Shown in pieces: positions 7,846 through 15,806 of a DNA stretch of 64,000 bases. This stretch comes from Lysobacter auxotrophicus (lineage in GTDB: Bacteria; Pseudomonadota; Gammaproteobacteria; Xanthomonadales; Xanthomonadaceae), in NCBI RefSeq assembly GCF_027924565.1, contig NZ_AP027041.1:1860001-1924000 (forward strand), written 5' to 3'. The notes below the pieces were generated by a model, which saw only the letters and a program-made list of their open reading frames with translations, searched no databases and had not been told where the DNA came from. Within the stretch, counting starts at the first letter, position 1, and each line of letters opens with the position of its first letter. Position numbers and translations under genes: made by a program.

Positions 7846-9009
7846 CTATGCGATGCGCCGGTTGAGTTCGGTTCCGGGGTGGAACCGGTAATCCTCGGCC
7901 ACCGCTTCGGTGGGCGAGCCTTCGGAGTTCAGGTGCGCGCGATAACGCTGGCTCGCTTCGCCTTCCTCCTCCTTCGGTACGTAGTCCGGCCCGCGCGCGC
8001 GCAGGTCGACCTCCGCCAGCAGCGTCTCGCGAACGAAATCGCGCTGGCTCTCGAAGGGAATCGGGTCGGGCAGCTTCGCCGGGATCAGCTCGGCCGGATC
8101 GCGTCGCGCGATGTCCTTGAACAGGCCGGACACGAACTGCAGCTGGCCCAGCTCGTAATCCAGGAAGCGTTCCCACAGCGCCTTGATGCGCGGGTTGCTC
8201 TCCTGCTGCGCGCAGCCGTAATAGTTGTAGACCTCCATCAGCTCGTGCATCAGCCACTGTTCCAGCCACGTCTGGTTGGGGTCGATGATCGATTCGTACT
8301 GCGTGACGTGCTGCTCCTCGATCGATGCGATTTCCGCATAGAGCAGGCGCGCGAGTGGATCGCTGAACAGCGGCCCGATGTTCATGTAGTAATTGTGCGT
8401 CTGCTGCTCGGCGGCCATGATCGTGAGCGCATGCAGCTTGGACAGCGGATCGGCGGTCTTCGCGTCGAACGGCGTGCGCAGGTCGTCCTCGGGATCGCGG
8501 TGTTCGACCACCGTGGGCCGCCCGGGCAGGATGTCGGTGTAGCACTGCAGGATGTTGTTGGCGTCCTTGCCTTCCAGTCGATCGAGCATCGCCGAATAGC
8601 GGTACATGTGGTCGAAGTCTTCCAGCAGGCCGTAGCGGTAGGTCTGCGCGAGGTACGGGTCCGGTTCGCGTTGCGCGACGGCGGCGGTCACTTCGATGGC
8701 GACCTGCTCGTAGGCGATGGTCGTTTCCAGCGGCGAATGATCGGCGCCGAGCAGCCAGTTGATCGCCGTGGCCTGGTGGTGTTCGACCCGCCGCAGTTTC
8801 GCCAATGGCAGGCGCAGGTCCGCGTTCATGCGTGCGGCGGCGTGCTGGAAGCGAAGCGCTTCCAGCTCCAGCCCGTTCATCAGGATGATGCGCACGCGGG
8901 TGAACGCATCATCGTCCAGCTTGCTGATCGGCTTGCCCGCCAGCTCGCGCCAGGTGAAACGCTGGCGTTCGATGGGGCAGCCGCGGATATCGGAAAGGTC
9001 CAGGCTCAT
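7846..9009 (-). CDS. Large ferritin-like protein (387 aa)
   Basis: A soluble helical protein containing di-iron-type motifs such as RRVEHHQATAINW, AAEQQTHNYYMN, ASIEEQHVTQYESI and HELMEVYNYYG. The pattern fits a ferritin-like fold, possibly with two bundles in one chain, but the exact family was not recognised. ATG at 9009 is chosen because a strong Shine-Dalgarno (AAGGAGAAG) lies just upstream; an in-frame Met at 9060 would add 17 residues. It is the first gene of a two-gene unit with the 251-residue ferritin-like protein, and the PQQ dehydrogenase operon follows on the same strand after a 115-base gap. Confidence 0.72.
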   Translation of the reverse strand: MSLDLSDIRGCPIERQRFTWRELAGKPISKLDDDAFTRVRIILMNGLELEALRFQHAAARMNADLRLPLAKLRRVEHHQATAINWLLGADHSPLETTIAYEQVAIEVTAAVAQREPDPYLAQTYRYGLLEDFDHMYRYSAMLDRLEGKDANNILQCYTDILPGRPTVVEHRDPEDDLRTPFDAKTADPLSKLHALTIMAAEQQTHNYYMNIGPLFSDPLARLLYAEIASIEEQHVTQYESIIDPNQTWLEQWLMHELMEVYNYYGCAQQESNPRIKALWERFLDYELGQLQFVSGLFKDIARRDPAELIPAKLPDPIPFESQRDFVRETLLAEVDLRARGPDYVPKEEEGEASQRYRAHLNSEGSPTEAVAEDYRFHPGTELNRRIA

Positions 9010-9178
9010 CGCGATCTTCTCCTTGGCGTACGCAGGGGAAGAACGCAAGAACGATGCCATCGCGTGCGGCGGTGTGCGGCGCGCGTTGGCGCATCGCGAA
9101 ACGGCTGCGCTCGCAGATGTTTCGCTGGGTTGAAGATTCTTCAGCGAGGGCGTTGGTGTGCGGCGGCCCGCTCCTGAT

Positions 9179-9278
9179 CGTCATTCCCGCGAAGGCGGCA
9201 ATCCATGCGTGCACGCGTCACGCGCCCGCGAGCGCGATACGCCGGACCGATGGATCCCCGCCTTCGCGAGGATGACGG
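9179..9278. repeat. REP-like inverted repeat pair
   Basis: Two arms of the GTCATTCCCGCGAAGGCGG / CCCCGCCTTCGCGAGGATGAC type face each other across about 45 bases (9179-9205 and 9250-9278). The element lies in the otherwise empty 9010-9278 gap and ends immediately at the stop codon of the aspartic protease gene, so it probably serves as its transcript end. Single or paired copies of the same arm occur at 11583, 32599, 32785 and 32880. Confidence 0.75.
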
Positions 9279-10604
9279 CTATCGGGGCGCCCCCAACTCG
9301 AACGTCATCGCATCGAAGTCCAGCGTCCACGAATCGAACTGGTCGAGCACGTCGCCGCCGAGCAGGCCGAAGTTCTGCGCCTGCACGTCTTCGCCGTCCT
9401 TCGTGACGATGGTCAACTCGGGCAACATCGCGCGACGGCCGGCAAGGTCGAGCGCCGCATCCGCGATACGCGCGACCCGGCGCGTGGTGGCACCGCCCGC
9501 GCCGGCCATGCGCTCGTCCTGCTGCGGTAGCCCGTCGGCGAAATGCGGATGGCGCGCGGCGAACCGCGACGACAGGGACGAGCGCGGCCCGCCGGTGTCC
9601 AGGTGCAACGCCACCGGTACATCGCGCAGCTTCGCATCGACGTACAGCGCGCTCGCGACGATGCGCAGGTTCTCCGTCGTCGCCTCGGCATGCACCGGCG
9701 CCTGTGGCACCAGCGCACCGCTGCGTTCGAAGCGAAGGCGGCGGAATTCGCGCAACACCGGGAAACCGATGATCGCGTCGATCGTGTAACCGCCCGGCAC
9801 CGGCAGCTCGAGCTGCCTGTCGTCGAGCACGAGGAAGGCGACGTCGCGCAGCTCCAGTCCCGCGAAGGCGAAACGCTCGGCGATGCCGATGCGCGTGGGC
9901 ACGGCGTCGCGGCTGGCGCTGTCGATCGTGGCCGCCGCATCGAGCATGCGCAGGCCCAGCCGCGTGGCCGTGCGCTGAGAGACCACCGACAGGCCGGCGC
10001 CGGTGTCGAGCACCGCTTCCTGCACGTGGCCGTTCACCGTGGCATCGGCGCGCGACAGGCCGACCTTGTCGCGACGTGTCGCGGCCGGCGCGGGCACGAG
10101 CGAGTGCATGCGCTGTTTCGGCGCGGTCGACAACGCGCGGGCCAAGGCGCCCAGGCGCTGCGCGTCGTCGCGTTCGGACTGCGGCGCGCGGGTCCGGTTC
10201 AGCGCGTCGAGCCAGCCGTCGGCGGCGGTCGCCGCGTCGGCGTAATCGCCGGCGGTGAACGCCGCATCGGCAAGCACCGCGAAGGCGCGGGCGCGATGCG
10301 CGGGCGGGGCGTCTTCGTCGTCGGCGACGGGACGGGCGAGGGCGATGGCGTCCTTCGCGCGCAGTCGTGCCGCGGCGATGCGCGCGTTCGCAATCGCGCT
10401 CAGGCGGGCATCGGCGCTGGTGGTTCCGTGGCGTTCCAGCGCGAAGACGTCGCCCCCGTCGGCGTCGTCCAGTGCCTGTTCGAAGGCGGGCGAAATGGCG
10501 GTGGCCGCCGGGGTCGCCGGCGGCTGGGCCGCCACACAGACGCCATGGGCGAGGAGAAGCGAAAAGGCCCACGGGGCCAAGCGGGGCGTGCTGGGGGTTG
10601 CCAT
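9279..10604 (-). CDS. Periplasmic two-domain aspartic protease (retropepsin-like)
   Basis: A 441-residue exported protein with a signal peptide (residues 1-27, cleaved near VCVAAQPPA) and an Ala-rich helical region (about 35-175, TPR-like in character). Two retroviral-type aspartyl protease half-domains follow, each with the catalytic triplet: AVLDTGAGLS (Asp200) and HLDTGGPRSS (Asp336), and each with its hydrophobic-hydrophobic-Gly partner (DAIIGFPVL, FGLLGGDVL). The two lobes in one chain should form an intramolecular pepsin-like pair. It diverges from the DUF2975/XRE pair across a 48-base AT-rich promoter. Confidence 0.86.
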   Translation of the reverse strand: MATPSTPRLAPWAFSLLLAHGVCVAAQPPATPAATAISPAFEQALDDADGGDVFALERHGTTSADARLSAIANARIAAARLRAKDAIALARPVADDEDAPPAHRARAFAVLADAAFTAGDYADAATAADGWLDALNRTRAPQSERDDAQRLGALARALSTAPKQRMHSLVPAPAATRRDKVGLSRADATVNGHVQEAVLDTGAGLSVVSQRTATRLGLRMLDAAATIDSASRDAVPTRIGIAERFAFAGLELRDVAFLVLDDRQLELPVPGGYTIDAIIGFPVLREFRRLRFERSGALVPQAPVHAEATTENLRIVASALYVDAKLRDVPVALHLDTGGPRSSLSSRFAARHPHFADGLPQQDERMAGAGGATTRRVARIADAALDLAGRRAMLPELTIVTKDGEDVQAQNFGLLGGDVLDQFDSWTLDFDAMTFELGAPR

Positions 10605-10652
10605 GTTAGTATTTGTTGATCGGATATAAATTATTGTAAAACAGAAACTAAT
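10605..10652. promoter_or_regulatory. Divergent AT-rich promoter with palindromic operator
   Basis: A 48-base AT-rich island lies between two divergent start codons. TTAGTATTTGTT (10606-10617) and AACAGAAACTAA (10640-10651) are inverted copies matching at 10 of 12 positions, and they flank TATAAATTATTGTAA, which holds -10-like hexamers for either direction. The neighbouring XRE repressor (11178) is the obvious candidate ligand. Confidence 0.6.
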
Positions 10653-11168
10653 ATGCGTGATACAGGAATGTCAATGGGCCTGGCGCGGCATGCGCGCGTG
10701 CTGCGCATCGCCGCGCTGGCGGCAGGCGCGTTCTATGTCATGGCGACCTTCGCCGCGATGCTGTCGCTGCATGGCTGGGGCGGGCGCTTCGTGGCCGCGA
10801 CGCTGGAAGCCGGCGACATGCCGACGACCTGGGCGGCGTGCACGGCCATCGCGATCGCGCTGCTGATCGGCGCGGCGATGTTCGAACTGGCGCGGATGCT
10901 CGGCCGTGTCGGTCGCGAGCGCATGTTCTCGGCCGACGCCACGCGGCATTTCCGACGCTTCGCGCTGTGCTTCCTGCTCGCCACGCTGGCGCGCGCGGCG
11001 ATGCCCGCCGTGGCGATGGCGGCGCAGTCGATTCCGCAGGGCGCGTTGCGGTTCCGTCTGGACGGCGGCGATCTGGTGACGTTGCTGGTCGCCGCGTTGT
11101 TCTGGCTGGTGGCGCGCCTGTTCGACGAGGCCGCGCGGCTCGAAGACGACAGCCGGTCCATCGTCTAG
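10653..11168 (+). CDS. DUF2975 family membrane protein
   Basis: A 171-residue protein with four hydrophobic segments (about residues 14-35, 56-75, 101-125 and 140-158) and the family's characteristic end, DGGDLVTLLVAALFWLVARLFDEAARLEDDS. DUF2975 proteins are almost always encoded with a small Cro/C1-type regulator, as here (10-base gap). Function is unknown; they are thought to anchor or modulate the partner regulator. ATG at 10653 is used, but ATGs at 10668 and 10674 are possible, the last having AGGA six bases ahead. Expression should start from the AT-rich divergent promoter. Confidence 0.85.
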   Translation: MRDTGMSMGLARHARVLRIAALAAGAFYVMATFAAMLSLHGWGGRFVAATLEAGDMPTTWAACTAIAIALLIGAAMFELARMLGRVGRERMFSADATRHFRRFALCFLLATLARAAMPAVAMAAQSIPQGALRFRLDGGDLVTLLVAALFWLVARLFDEAARLEDDSRSIV

Positions 11169-11177
11169 GAGCGCGGC

Positions 11178-11408
11178 ATGGGAATCATCGTACGCCTGGA
11201 CGTCATGCTCGCCCTGCGCAAGGTCCGCTCGAAGGACCTCGCGCAGCACATCGGCATCACCGAGTCGAACCTCTCCCTGCTGAAGTCGGGGAAAGTGCGC
11301 GGCATCCGCTTCGAAACGCTGTCGGCGATCTGCAGCTACCTGCAATGCCAGCCGGGCGACATCCTGGTGTTCGATCCGGAGGTGGAATCGGAGGCTGGCG
11401 ATGATTGA
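11178..11408 (+). CDS. XRE (Cro/C1-type) small transcriptional regulator, YozG-like
   Basis: A 76-residue protein that is essentially one helix-turn-helix domain: LRKVRSKDLAQHIGITESNL followed by SLLKSGKVRGIRFETLSAIC and the conserved end LQCQPGDILVFDPE. This is the YozG-type partner of DUF2975 membrane proteins. It probably represses or autoregulates the DUF2975 operon through the palindrome at 10606-10651. It is followed by a gene-free repeat region in which transcription probably ends. Confidence 0.9.
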   Translation: MGIIVRLDVMLALRKVRSKDLAQHIGITESNLSLLKSGKVRGIRFETLSAICSYLQCQPGDILVFDPEVESEAGDD

Positions 11409-11452
11409 GCGGCGCTTGCTGTCGTAGCGATCTGTGACGCTTCTTGTGGCTC

Positions 11453-11528
11453 TTGTAGCCCGGGTAAGCGCAGCGCACCCGGGATGGCGTGCGGGTCCCC
11501 GGGTGCGCTTCGCTTACCCGGGCTACAA
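11453..11528. repeat. Large CCCGGG-type hairpin repeat, copy a
   Basis: Left arm TTGTAGCCCGGGTAAGCGCA and right arm TGCGCTTCGCTTACCCGGGCTACAA are inverted copies around a short GC-rich spacer. This is one of eight full or partial copies of the family in the window. Confidence 0.85.
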
Positions 11529-11582
11529 CAGCTTGCTCCGGATGCGCGCCACTCGCCGTCGGCCATGACGCGTCGGACACAT

Positions 11583-11609
11583 GGATCCCCGCCTTCGCGG
11601 GGATGACGG
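11583..11609. repeat. REP-like hairpin
   Basis: GGATCCCCGCC TTC GCGGGGATGAC hairpin of the same family as 9179-9278, sitting between the two large hairpin copies. Confidence 0.7.
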
Positions 11610-11647
11610 ATTCAGGGTGTCGTGTTAGAGCTTCACCCATGTGGCTC

Positions 11648-11723
11648 TTGTAGCCCGGGTAAGCGCAGCGCACCCGGGATGGCGCGCGGGTCCCCGGGTG
11701 CGCTTCGCTTACCCGGGCTACAA
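11648..11723. repeat. Large CCCGGG-type hairpin repeat, copy b
   Basis: Nearly identical to copy a, including flanking bases (GTGGCTC ahead and CAGCT behind). A single T/C difference was noticed in the spacer over about 85 bases. Confidence 0.85.
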
Positions 11724-11748
11724 CAGCTGCAACAGCGAAGAGCGGCGC

Positions 11749-12486
11749 TCAGCGCCCGCGGAACGCGTCCCAACCGACTTCGCTCGCCCCCGCGGGCGGC
11801 GTGAAGACGAACGTGGAATCCGGCAGCGTCGCGCGTTCCACCCACGACAGTTCGGCGGTGTAGCCGGGCAGGCCGGCGTCGCGCGTGTCGACGAAGGCGA
11901 GCTTGCACGGCAGGTGCTGCGCATCGGCGAAGACCTCCCACGCGATGCCCGCCTTCTTGTACGAGTAATGGGCGCAGCGGCGTCCGCCGACGAGCGCTTC
12001 GCCGGAATAGCTCGCACGTTCGGCGCCTTCGAGCATCCGCGCCTGGTCGTCCCAGGTGAACAGCTGCGCCAGCACCATGCGGAAACCGGTGCGCTGCTCG
12101 ACGGTGGACACGAGCGTGGACAGCGTGCCGGGCGCCTGGATGCGCGCGTACTGCTTCTGCGCCGGCGAGAACACGGTGATGGTGCGGCCGTCGAACACGA
12201 TGTCGCGATCGAACCCGATGCCGCGCATGGACGCATGCAGGTGGTCCGGCGCGCGCACCTGGTACTTCGCGGTGCCGGCGAAATCCTTGTACTGCCCCGA
12301 CGCCAGCGGCGCGCGCGTCTTCACGTCGGCGGACACGGTGTATTCGCGCAGGCCGCGCAGTTTTTCGCCGATCTGCGACAACGCCCTGATGGCCTTGGGG
12401 TCGACTTCCGCCGCCTGCTGCGCACGCGCGGGCGACATTCCGGCCAGCGCGAGCGCCAGCGCGAAGGCGAGGGCGGGCAGCTTCAT
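11749..12486 (-). CDS. DUF2092 family exported protein
   Basis: A 245-residue periplasmic protein with a signal peptide (MKLPALAFALALALAGMSPARA). The mature part matches DUF2092, a LolA/LolB-like fold: KYQVRAPDHLHASM, FDGRTITVFSP, LVSTVEQRTGF and GRRCAHYSYKKAGIAWEVF. Related folds bind lipids or lipoproteins, so an envelope role is likely but unproven. ATG 12486 is supported by GGAGAG just upstream; ATG 12504 would merge with the DUF2950 stop. It is the last gene of the OmpA-DUF3300-DUF2950-DUF2092 operon. Confidence 0.85.
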   Translation of the reverse strand: MKLPALAFALALALAGMSPARAQQAAEVDPKAIRALSQIGEKLRGLREYTVSADVKTRAPLASGQYKDFAGTAKYQVRAPDHLHASMRGIGFDRDIVFDGRTITVFSPAQKQYARIQAPGTLSTLVSTVEQRTGFRMVLAQLFTWDDQARMLEGAERASYSGEALVGGRRCAHYSYKKAGIAWEVFADAQHLPCKLAFVDTRDAGLPGYTAELSWVERATLPDSTFVFTPPAGASEVGWDAFRGR

Positions 12487-12503
12487 GGCGCTCTCCACAT
12501 GCA

Positions 12504-13403
12504 TCACCTGGACGTGCCCGCGGTCTGGGCGTCCTTCACCTCGACCCAGCTGCTGTCGGGGTCGAAGGCCTTCATCGATCGCGCGACCTGCTCGCCCTGC
12601 GGGCCGAGGTCCTTTTCGAAGACCTCGCCCTCGTGGCTGATCATGAAGCTCATCACGCCGGTGTCGCCGTACTTCGCCGGCCAGGCGACGAGCGCGAAAC
12701 CGCGGCTCATCGCATCGCCGAGTTTGTAGTCGTACGCGCCGCCGGGCGCCGACGGCCCCTGCGCGGTGAGGATGCGGTAACGGTAGCCGTGCCATTCGCC
12801 GTTGGGCGTGTCGTCGCCGAACAGCGGGCCGAGCGGGCTTTCCTCGCCGTCGTCGTCCGCCCAGTACAGGCCGTCGTGCTGGCCGTCGCTGCTGACGAAC
12901 TTCTGCGCGTACTCCAGCACGCCGTTGCCGTTGCGATCGGCGGAGGCGTAATCGACCTGCGCGTCGTGGTAGGCGAGCACGGCCTGTTCTGCCTCGCGTT
13001 CGTTGCGGCCGATGCGGCGCGCACGGATTTCCGGCTCGCCGGCTTTCACGTCGAAGGTCCACCCGCTTGCGCCCTTTACCAGCGGCACGGGCAGGGTCCA
13101 CGCGTCGTTGCCGACGGCCAGCATCTGGTGCGTGGCGTCCTTCTGCACGAAGGCGTGCTTCTCGCGATAACGCGCGAGGAAGGCATCGACGTCTTCGCGA
13201 TCGACGCTGCCACGCGGCACGACCTGCTCCCAGCTCGGGCCGAGCAGCGCGGTGAGTTTCGCCTCGTCGGCGGTCTTCGTGCCCAGTGCGGCGACCAGCG
13301 CTTGCGCGGCGGCATCGGGCGTGGGGAAGGGTTCCTGCGCGCTCGCCGGCCACGCCAGCGACAACGCGAGGACGAGCGGGAGCCAGCGGACGGATGCGCT
13401 CAT
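12504..13403 (-). CDS. DUF2950 family exported protein
   Basis: A 299-residue periplasmic protein with a signal peptide (WLPLVLALSLAWPASA). The mature domain has the DUF2950 hallmarks: AYHDAQVDYASADRNGNGV (hydrophilic, EF-like loop), EYAQKFVSSDGQHDGLYW, GEWHGYRYRIL and a C-terminal VMSFMISHEGEVFEKDLG. Function unknown. DUF2950, DUF3300 and DUF2092 genes frequently occur together, suggesting a common envelope process. The start at 13403 has GGAGAA upstream, and the gene lies 13 bases after DUF3300 on the same transcript. Confidence 0.88.
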   Translation of the reverse strand: MSASVRWLPLVLALSLAWPASAQEPFPTPDAAAQALVAALGTKTADEAKLTALLGPSWEQVVPRGSVDREDVDAFLARYREKHAFVQKDATHQMLAVGNDAWTLPVPLVKGASGWTFDVKAGEPEIRARRIGRNEREAEQAVLAYHDAQVDYASADRNGNGVLEYAQKFVSSDGQHDGLYWADDDGEESPLGPLFGDDTPNGEWHGYRYRILTAQGPSAPGGAYDYKLGDAMSRGFALVAWPAKYGDTGVMSFMISHEGEVFEKDLGPQGEQVARSMKAFDPDSSWVEVKDAQTAGTSR

Positions 13404-13416
13404 GGGGTTCTCCTGC

Positions 13417-14817
13417 TCAACGGCGACGTCCGCCACCGCCGCGCATCGGCGGCCGCGAAGGACGGCTCATCTGGTGCCCGCCACCGCGCGAGGCGGCCGG
13501 ACGTTGCGACTGCTGCATGCTGCGCTGGCCACGGCCGGCATCGCTGCGGGACATCGCGGGATTGCTGGCGCCGGCGAAGGCGCCGGAATTGCCCGCGCCT
13601 CGCGAACCGGCGTGCTGGTCGCGCGCGGCCTGGCGGGTGGAGGCGTTGTTCATGCCCGTATTGCCCGGGCGCTGGAAGTCGCCGCTGCCACGGTTGCCGG
13701 AGGAGAAATCGCGCGAGGCCTGGCCGGCGCGCTGCTGCGCCTCGCGGTTGCTCGCCGCCGGCGCTTCGAAGCCGCGCTGCTCCATCGACTGCCGTGCGCG
13801 GTCGCGCTCGGCATTGCGAGCCGGGTCGCGTCCACGGGCCGCATCGCGCTGTCCCGCGCCGTCCAGCTGCCGGCCGAACTGTTCGCGACTGGCGCTGTCG
13901 CGATACGGCACGCCGTCGCGATTGGCCGCGTTGTGCTGCCACTTGCCGTCGCGGCTGATCTGGTCGCGACCGGTTCCATCGCGGTTGACGTTGCGGTTCG
14001 AGTTGCGCTCGGTGTTGCGGTTGAACTCGTTGTAGCGGTCCACGTCGATGTCGATGTCGCTGTGGCCCCAGTCCAGGTCGCCCCACAACGCGCCGCCCAC
14101 GGCCATGCCGATGCCGAAGCTGATCAGCGCGCCGCCCGGGTAGTAGTACGCCGGCGGCGGGTAGTAATACGGCGGATACGACGGCCACGCCCACGCGCCG
14201 TAGACGACGCTCGGGTTGTAGCTGGGCACGTAGACGACGTCCGGCTGCGCCGATTCGATCACGATCGTCTGCGGGGCCGCGGCGCCGGCCGTGCTGCCGG
14301 CGGGCGCGGGTTCCTTGGTGACCTTCTGCTGCTCGTTCGACTTGAGGTTGCCGGCGGCATCGGCCTGGCGGCGCAGTCGCTGCACCGATTCCATCACCGC
14401 ATCAGGCTGCGCGAGGAATGCATCGCCCATGCGCTGCACCCATTTGGGATCCTGCCCGAGCACCGCCAGCAGCTGCGGGAACGCCACCAGCGACTGCACG
14501 CTCGGATCCCACGGCTGCGACGCGACCTGCTTCACCGCGTCCTCGCCCTTGGCGTCCTTGTGCGCCTTCGACCAGGCGACCGCGTCGTTGACGTCGCCGG
14601 GGTAGGTGGACGCCATCAGGATCTGCGCCAGCAATGCGTCCGGATACAGCGCGATCGGCGCCATCATCTGGTCGAGTTCCTCGCGGGTGAACGTGCCGGA
14701 GGACGCGGTGTTCGACGCCGCCGATGGCGTCGATGGCGCCTGCAGCGGCGAGGCGGCGACGTCGAGTGTCGCCAGCAACAATGCGGCGATGGCCGCGCGT
14801 AGCATCAGGATGCGCAT
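13417..14817 (-). CDS. DUF3300 family exported protein with low-complexity C-terminus
   Basis: A 466-residue protein with a signal peptide (residues 1-22) and an N-terminal DUF3300 domain (about 45-240): LDQMMAPIALYPDALLAQIL, ASTYPGDVNDAVAW, QPWDPSVQSLVAFPQLL. A Pro/Tyr-rich stretch (PPYYYPPPAYYYPGG), a Gly-rich hydrophobic segment and a ~220-residue Arg/Asn/Gln/Ser/Gly-rich, probably disordered tail follow. The very basic tail could bind peptidoglycan, LPS or nucleic acid; that is speculation. It is encoded between the OmpA-like and DUF2950 genes in one operon. Confidence 0.88.
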   Translation of the reverse strand: MRILMLRAAIAALLLATLDVAASPLQAPSTPSAASNTASSGTFTREELDQMMAPIALYPDALLAQILMASTYPGDVNDAVAWSKAHKDAKGEDAVKQVASQPWDPSVQSLVAFPQLLAVLGQDPKWVQRMGDAFLAQPDAVMESVQRLRRQADAAGNLKSNEQQKVTKEPAPAGSTAGAAAPQTIVIESAQPDVVYVPSYNPSVVYGAWAWPSYPPYYYPPPAYYYPGGALISFGIGMAVGGALWGDLDWGHSDIDIDVDRYNEFNRNTERNSNRNVNRDGTGRDQISRDGKWQHNAANRDGVPYRDSASREQFGRQLDGAGQRDAARGRDPARNAERDRARQSMEQRGFEAPAASNREAQQRAGQASRDFSSGNRGSGDFQRPGNTGMNNASTRQAARDQHAGSRGAGNSGAFAGASNPAMSRSDAGRGQRSMQQSQRPAASRGGGHQMSRPSRPPMRGGGGRRR

Positions 14818-14875
14818 GGAACCTCCACTGCGCGAAGGCGGGTGGGGGAGGTGGCCCGCCTTCGCGACGGCTGCG

Positions 14876-15646
14876 TCATTTGCCGGCCTGCACGCCCTTG
14901 TCGACGATGAGCTTCACCACGACCTTGCGCGCGCCCGCGTTGCTGCCGGTGCCCGCGTCGGTCGCCACGCCCATGCCGTCGCCGGCGCGCACGCGGCCCG
15001 GCTGGAGCCCGGCGTTCTGCTGCAGGTAACTGGCCACCGCGTTGGCGCGGCGCATGCTGAGCTTCTGGTTGGCTTCGGCATTGCCGGTTGAATCGGTGAA
15101 GCCCTGCAGCACGACCTGGTAGTCCTGGGTTTCCTTCGCCTTCGCGGCGAATTCGTCCAGGCTCGACTTGCCGGCGGCGTTGATCTTCGCGCTGCCCGAA
15201 TCGAACAGCACCTCGGCCGTGGCCAGCGCCTCGTACTTGCCGAATTCGTTCATGCGCGCGGTGGTGGGCGCGAGCCCGGCTTCGACCTGCTGCGCGGTGC
15301 GGAAGTCCTCGGACTTGAAGGTCACCTCCGTCGCGTTGAAACCGCTGCCGGCGGCGACCGCGTCGACGGTCACCGGCAGGCCGGGCATCAGCGCGCCCTG
15401 CTGCACCTTCTCGTGCACCACGCCGGTGAGGCCCTTGGTCTTCTTGTAGGTGGTGGCGGGCGAGAGCGTGATGGTCTGCTCGGCGTTGTTCGCATCCTTG
15501 ACGACGATGGTGTCGCCCTGCACGGACGTGATGAGGCCCTTGATCTTGCTCTTGTCGCCATCGGCGGCGGAGGCGGACGACGCCGCCAGGACGGCGGCGA
15601 GTGCGGCGGCGAGCGACAGCGATTTCAGAAGCGTCGGCTTGTTCAT
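14876..15646 (-). CDS. OmpA-like peptidoglycan-associated protein
   Basis: A 256-residue exported protein with a signal peptide to about residue 28 (LAASSASA). A small beta-rich N-terminal domain (KGLITSVQGDTIVVKDANN, OB-like) is followed by a C-terminal OmpA peptidoglycan-binding domain: AEVLFDSGSAKINAAGK, VVLQGFTDSTGNAEANQKLS and RRANAVASYL. It lacks a beta-barrel, so it is probably a periplasmic peptidoglycan-binding protein. ATG 15646 is preferred over upstream Mets because the signal peptide starts there. It is first in its operon, with the conserved 16-base box 91 bases upstream. Confidence 0.88.
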   Translation of the reverse strand: MNKPTLLKSLSLAAALAAVLAASSASAADGDKSKIKGLITSVQGDTIVVKDANNAEQTITLSPATTYKKTKGLTGVVHEKVQQGALMPGLPVTVDAVAAGSGFNATEVTFKSEDFRTAQQVEAGLAPTTARMNEFGKYEALATAEVLFDSGSAKINAAGKSSLDEFAAKAKETQDYQVVLQGFTDSTGNAEANQKLSMRRANAVASYLQQNAGLQPGRVRAGDGMGVATDAGTGSNAGARKVVVKLIVDKGVQAGK

Positions 15647-15735
15647 CGATGGATCCTCGTGGGTTCCGGCGTGGGTCGCCCGGCTCGTCCGATGCGTCCC
15701 GTCCACCGCCGATTTCTACGCCGATCGCGCGCCGG

Positions 15736-15756
15736 CTCAATTGGCCCTTGGCCCAA
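15736..15756 (-). promoter_or_regulatory. Conserved regulatory box, copy 1 (OmpA/DUF3300 operon)
   Basis: AATTGGCCCTTGGCCC (plus strand 15738-15753) lies 91 bases ahead of the OmpA-like start. It is identical over 16 bases to copies at 23537 and 31702. In gene orientation TTGGGCCAAGGGCCAA is a partly palindromic TTGGnCCnnGGnCCAA. A TAGAAAT hexamer-like sequence follows after 19 bases. Confidence 0.7.
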
Positions 15757-15806
15757 CCTGCGGGGCATCGAAGCCCGGCAGGTTTCGTGCCCGCCTGGCT
15801 GAACGC

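Larger units (their letters stand above)
11409..11748. other. Gene-free 340-base region filled with repeats
   Basis: No credible gene. The region lies between convergent genes and contains two almost identical CCCGGGTAAGCG-type hairpins with a REP-like hairpin between them. It probably acts as a bidirectional transcription end. Confidence 0.7.

Noticed and set aside
11257-11673. Small frames on either strand through the CCCGGG hairpins
   Set aside because: They are encoded by palindromic repeat arms; similar peptides arise from every copy.
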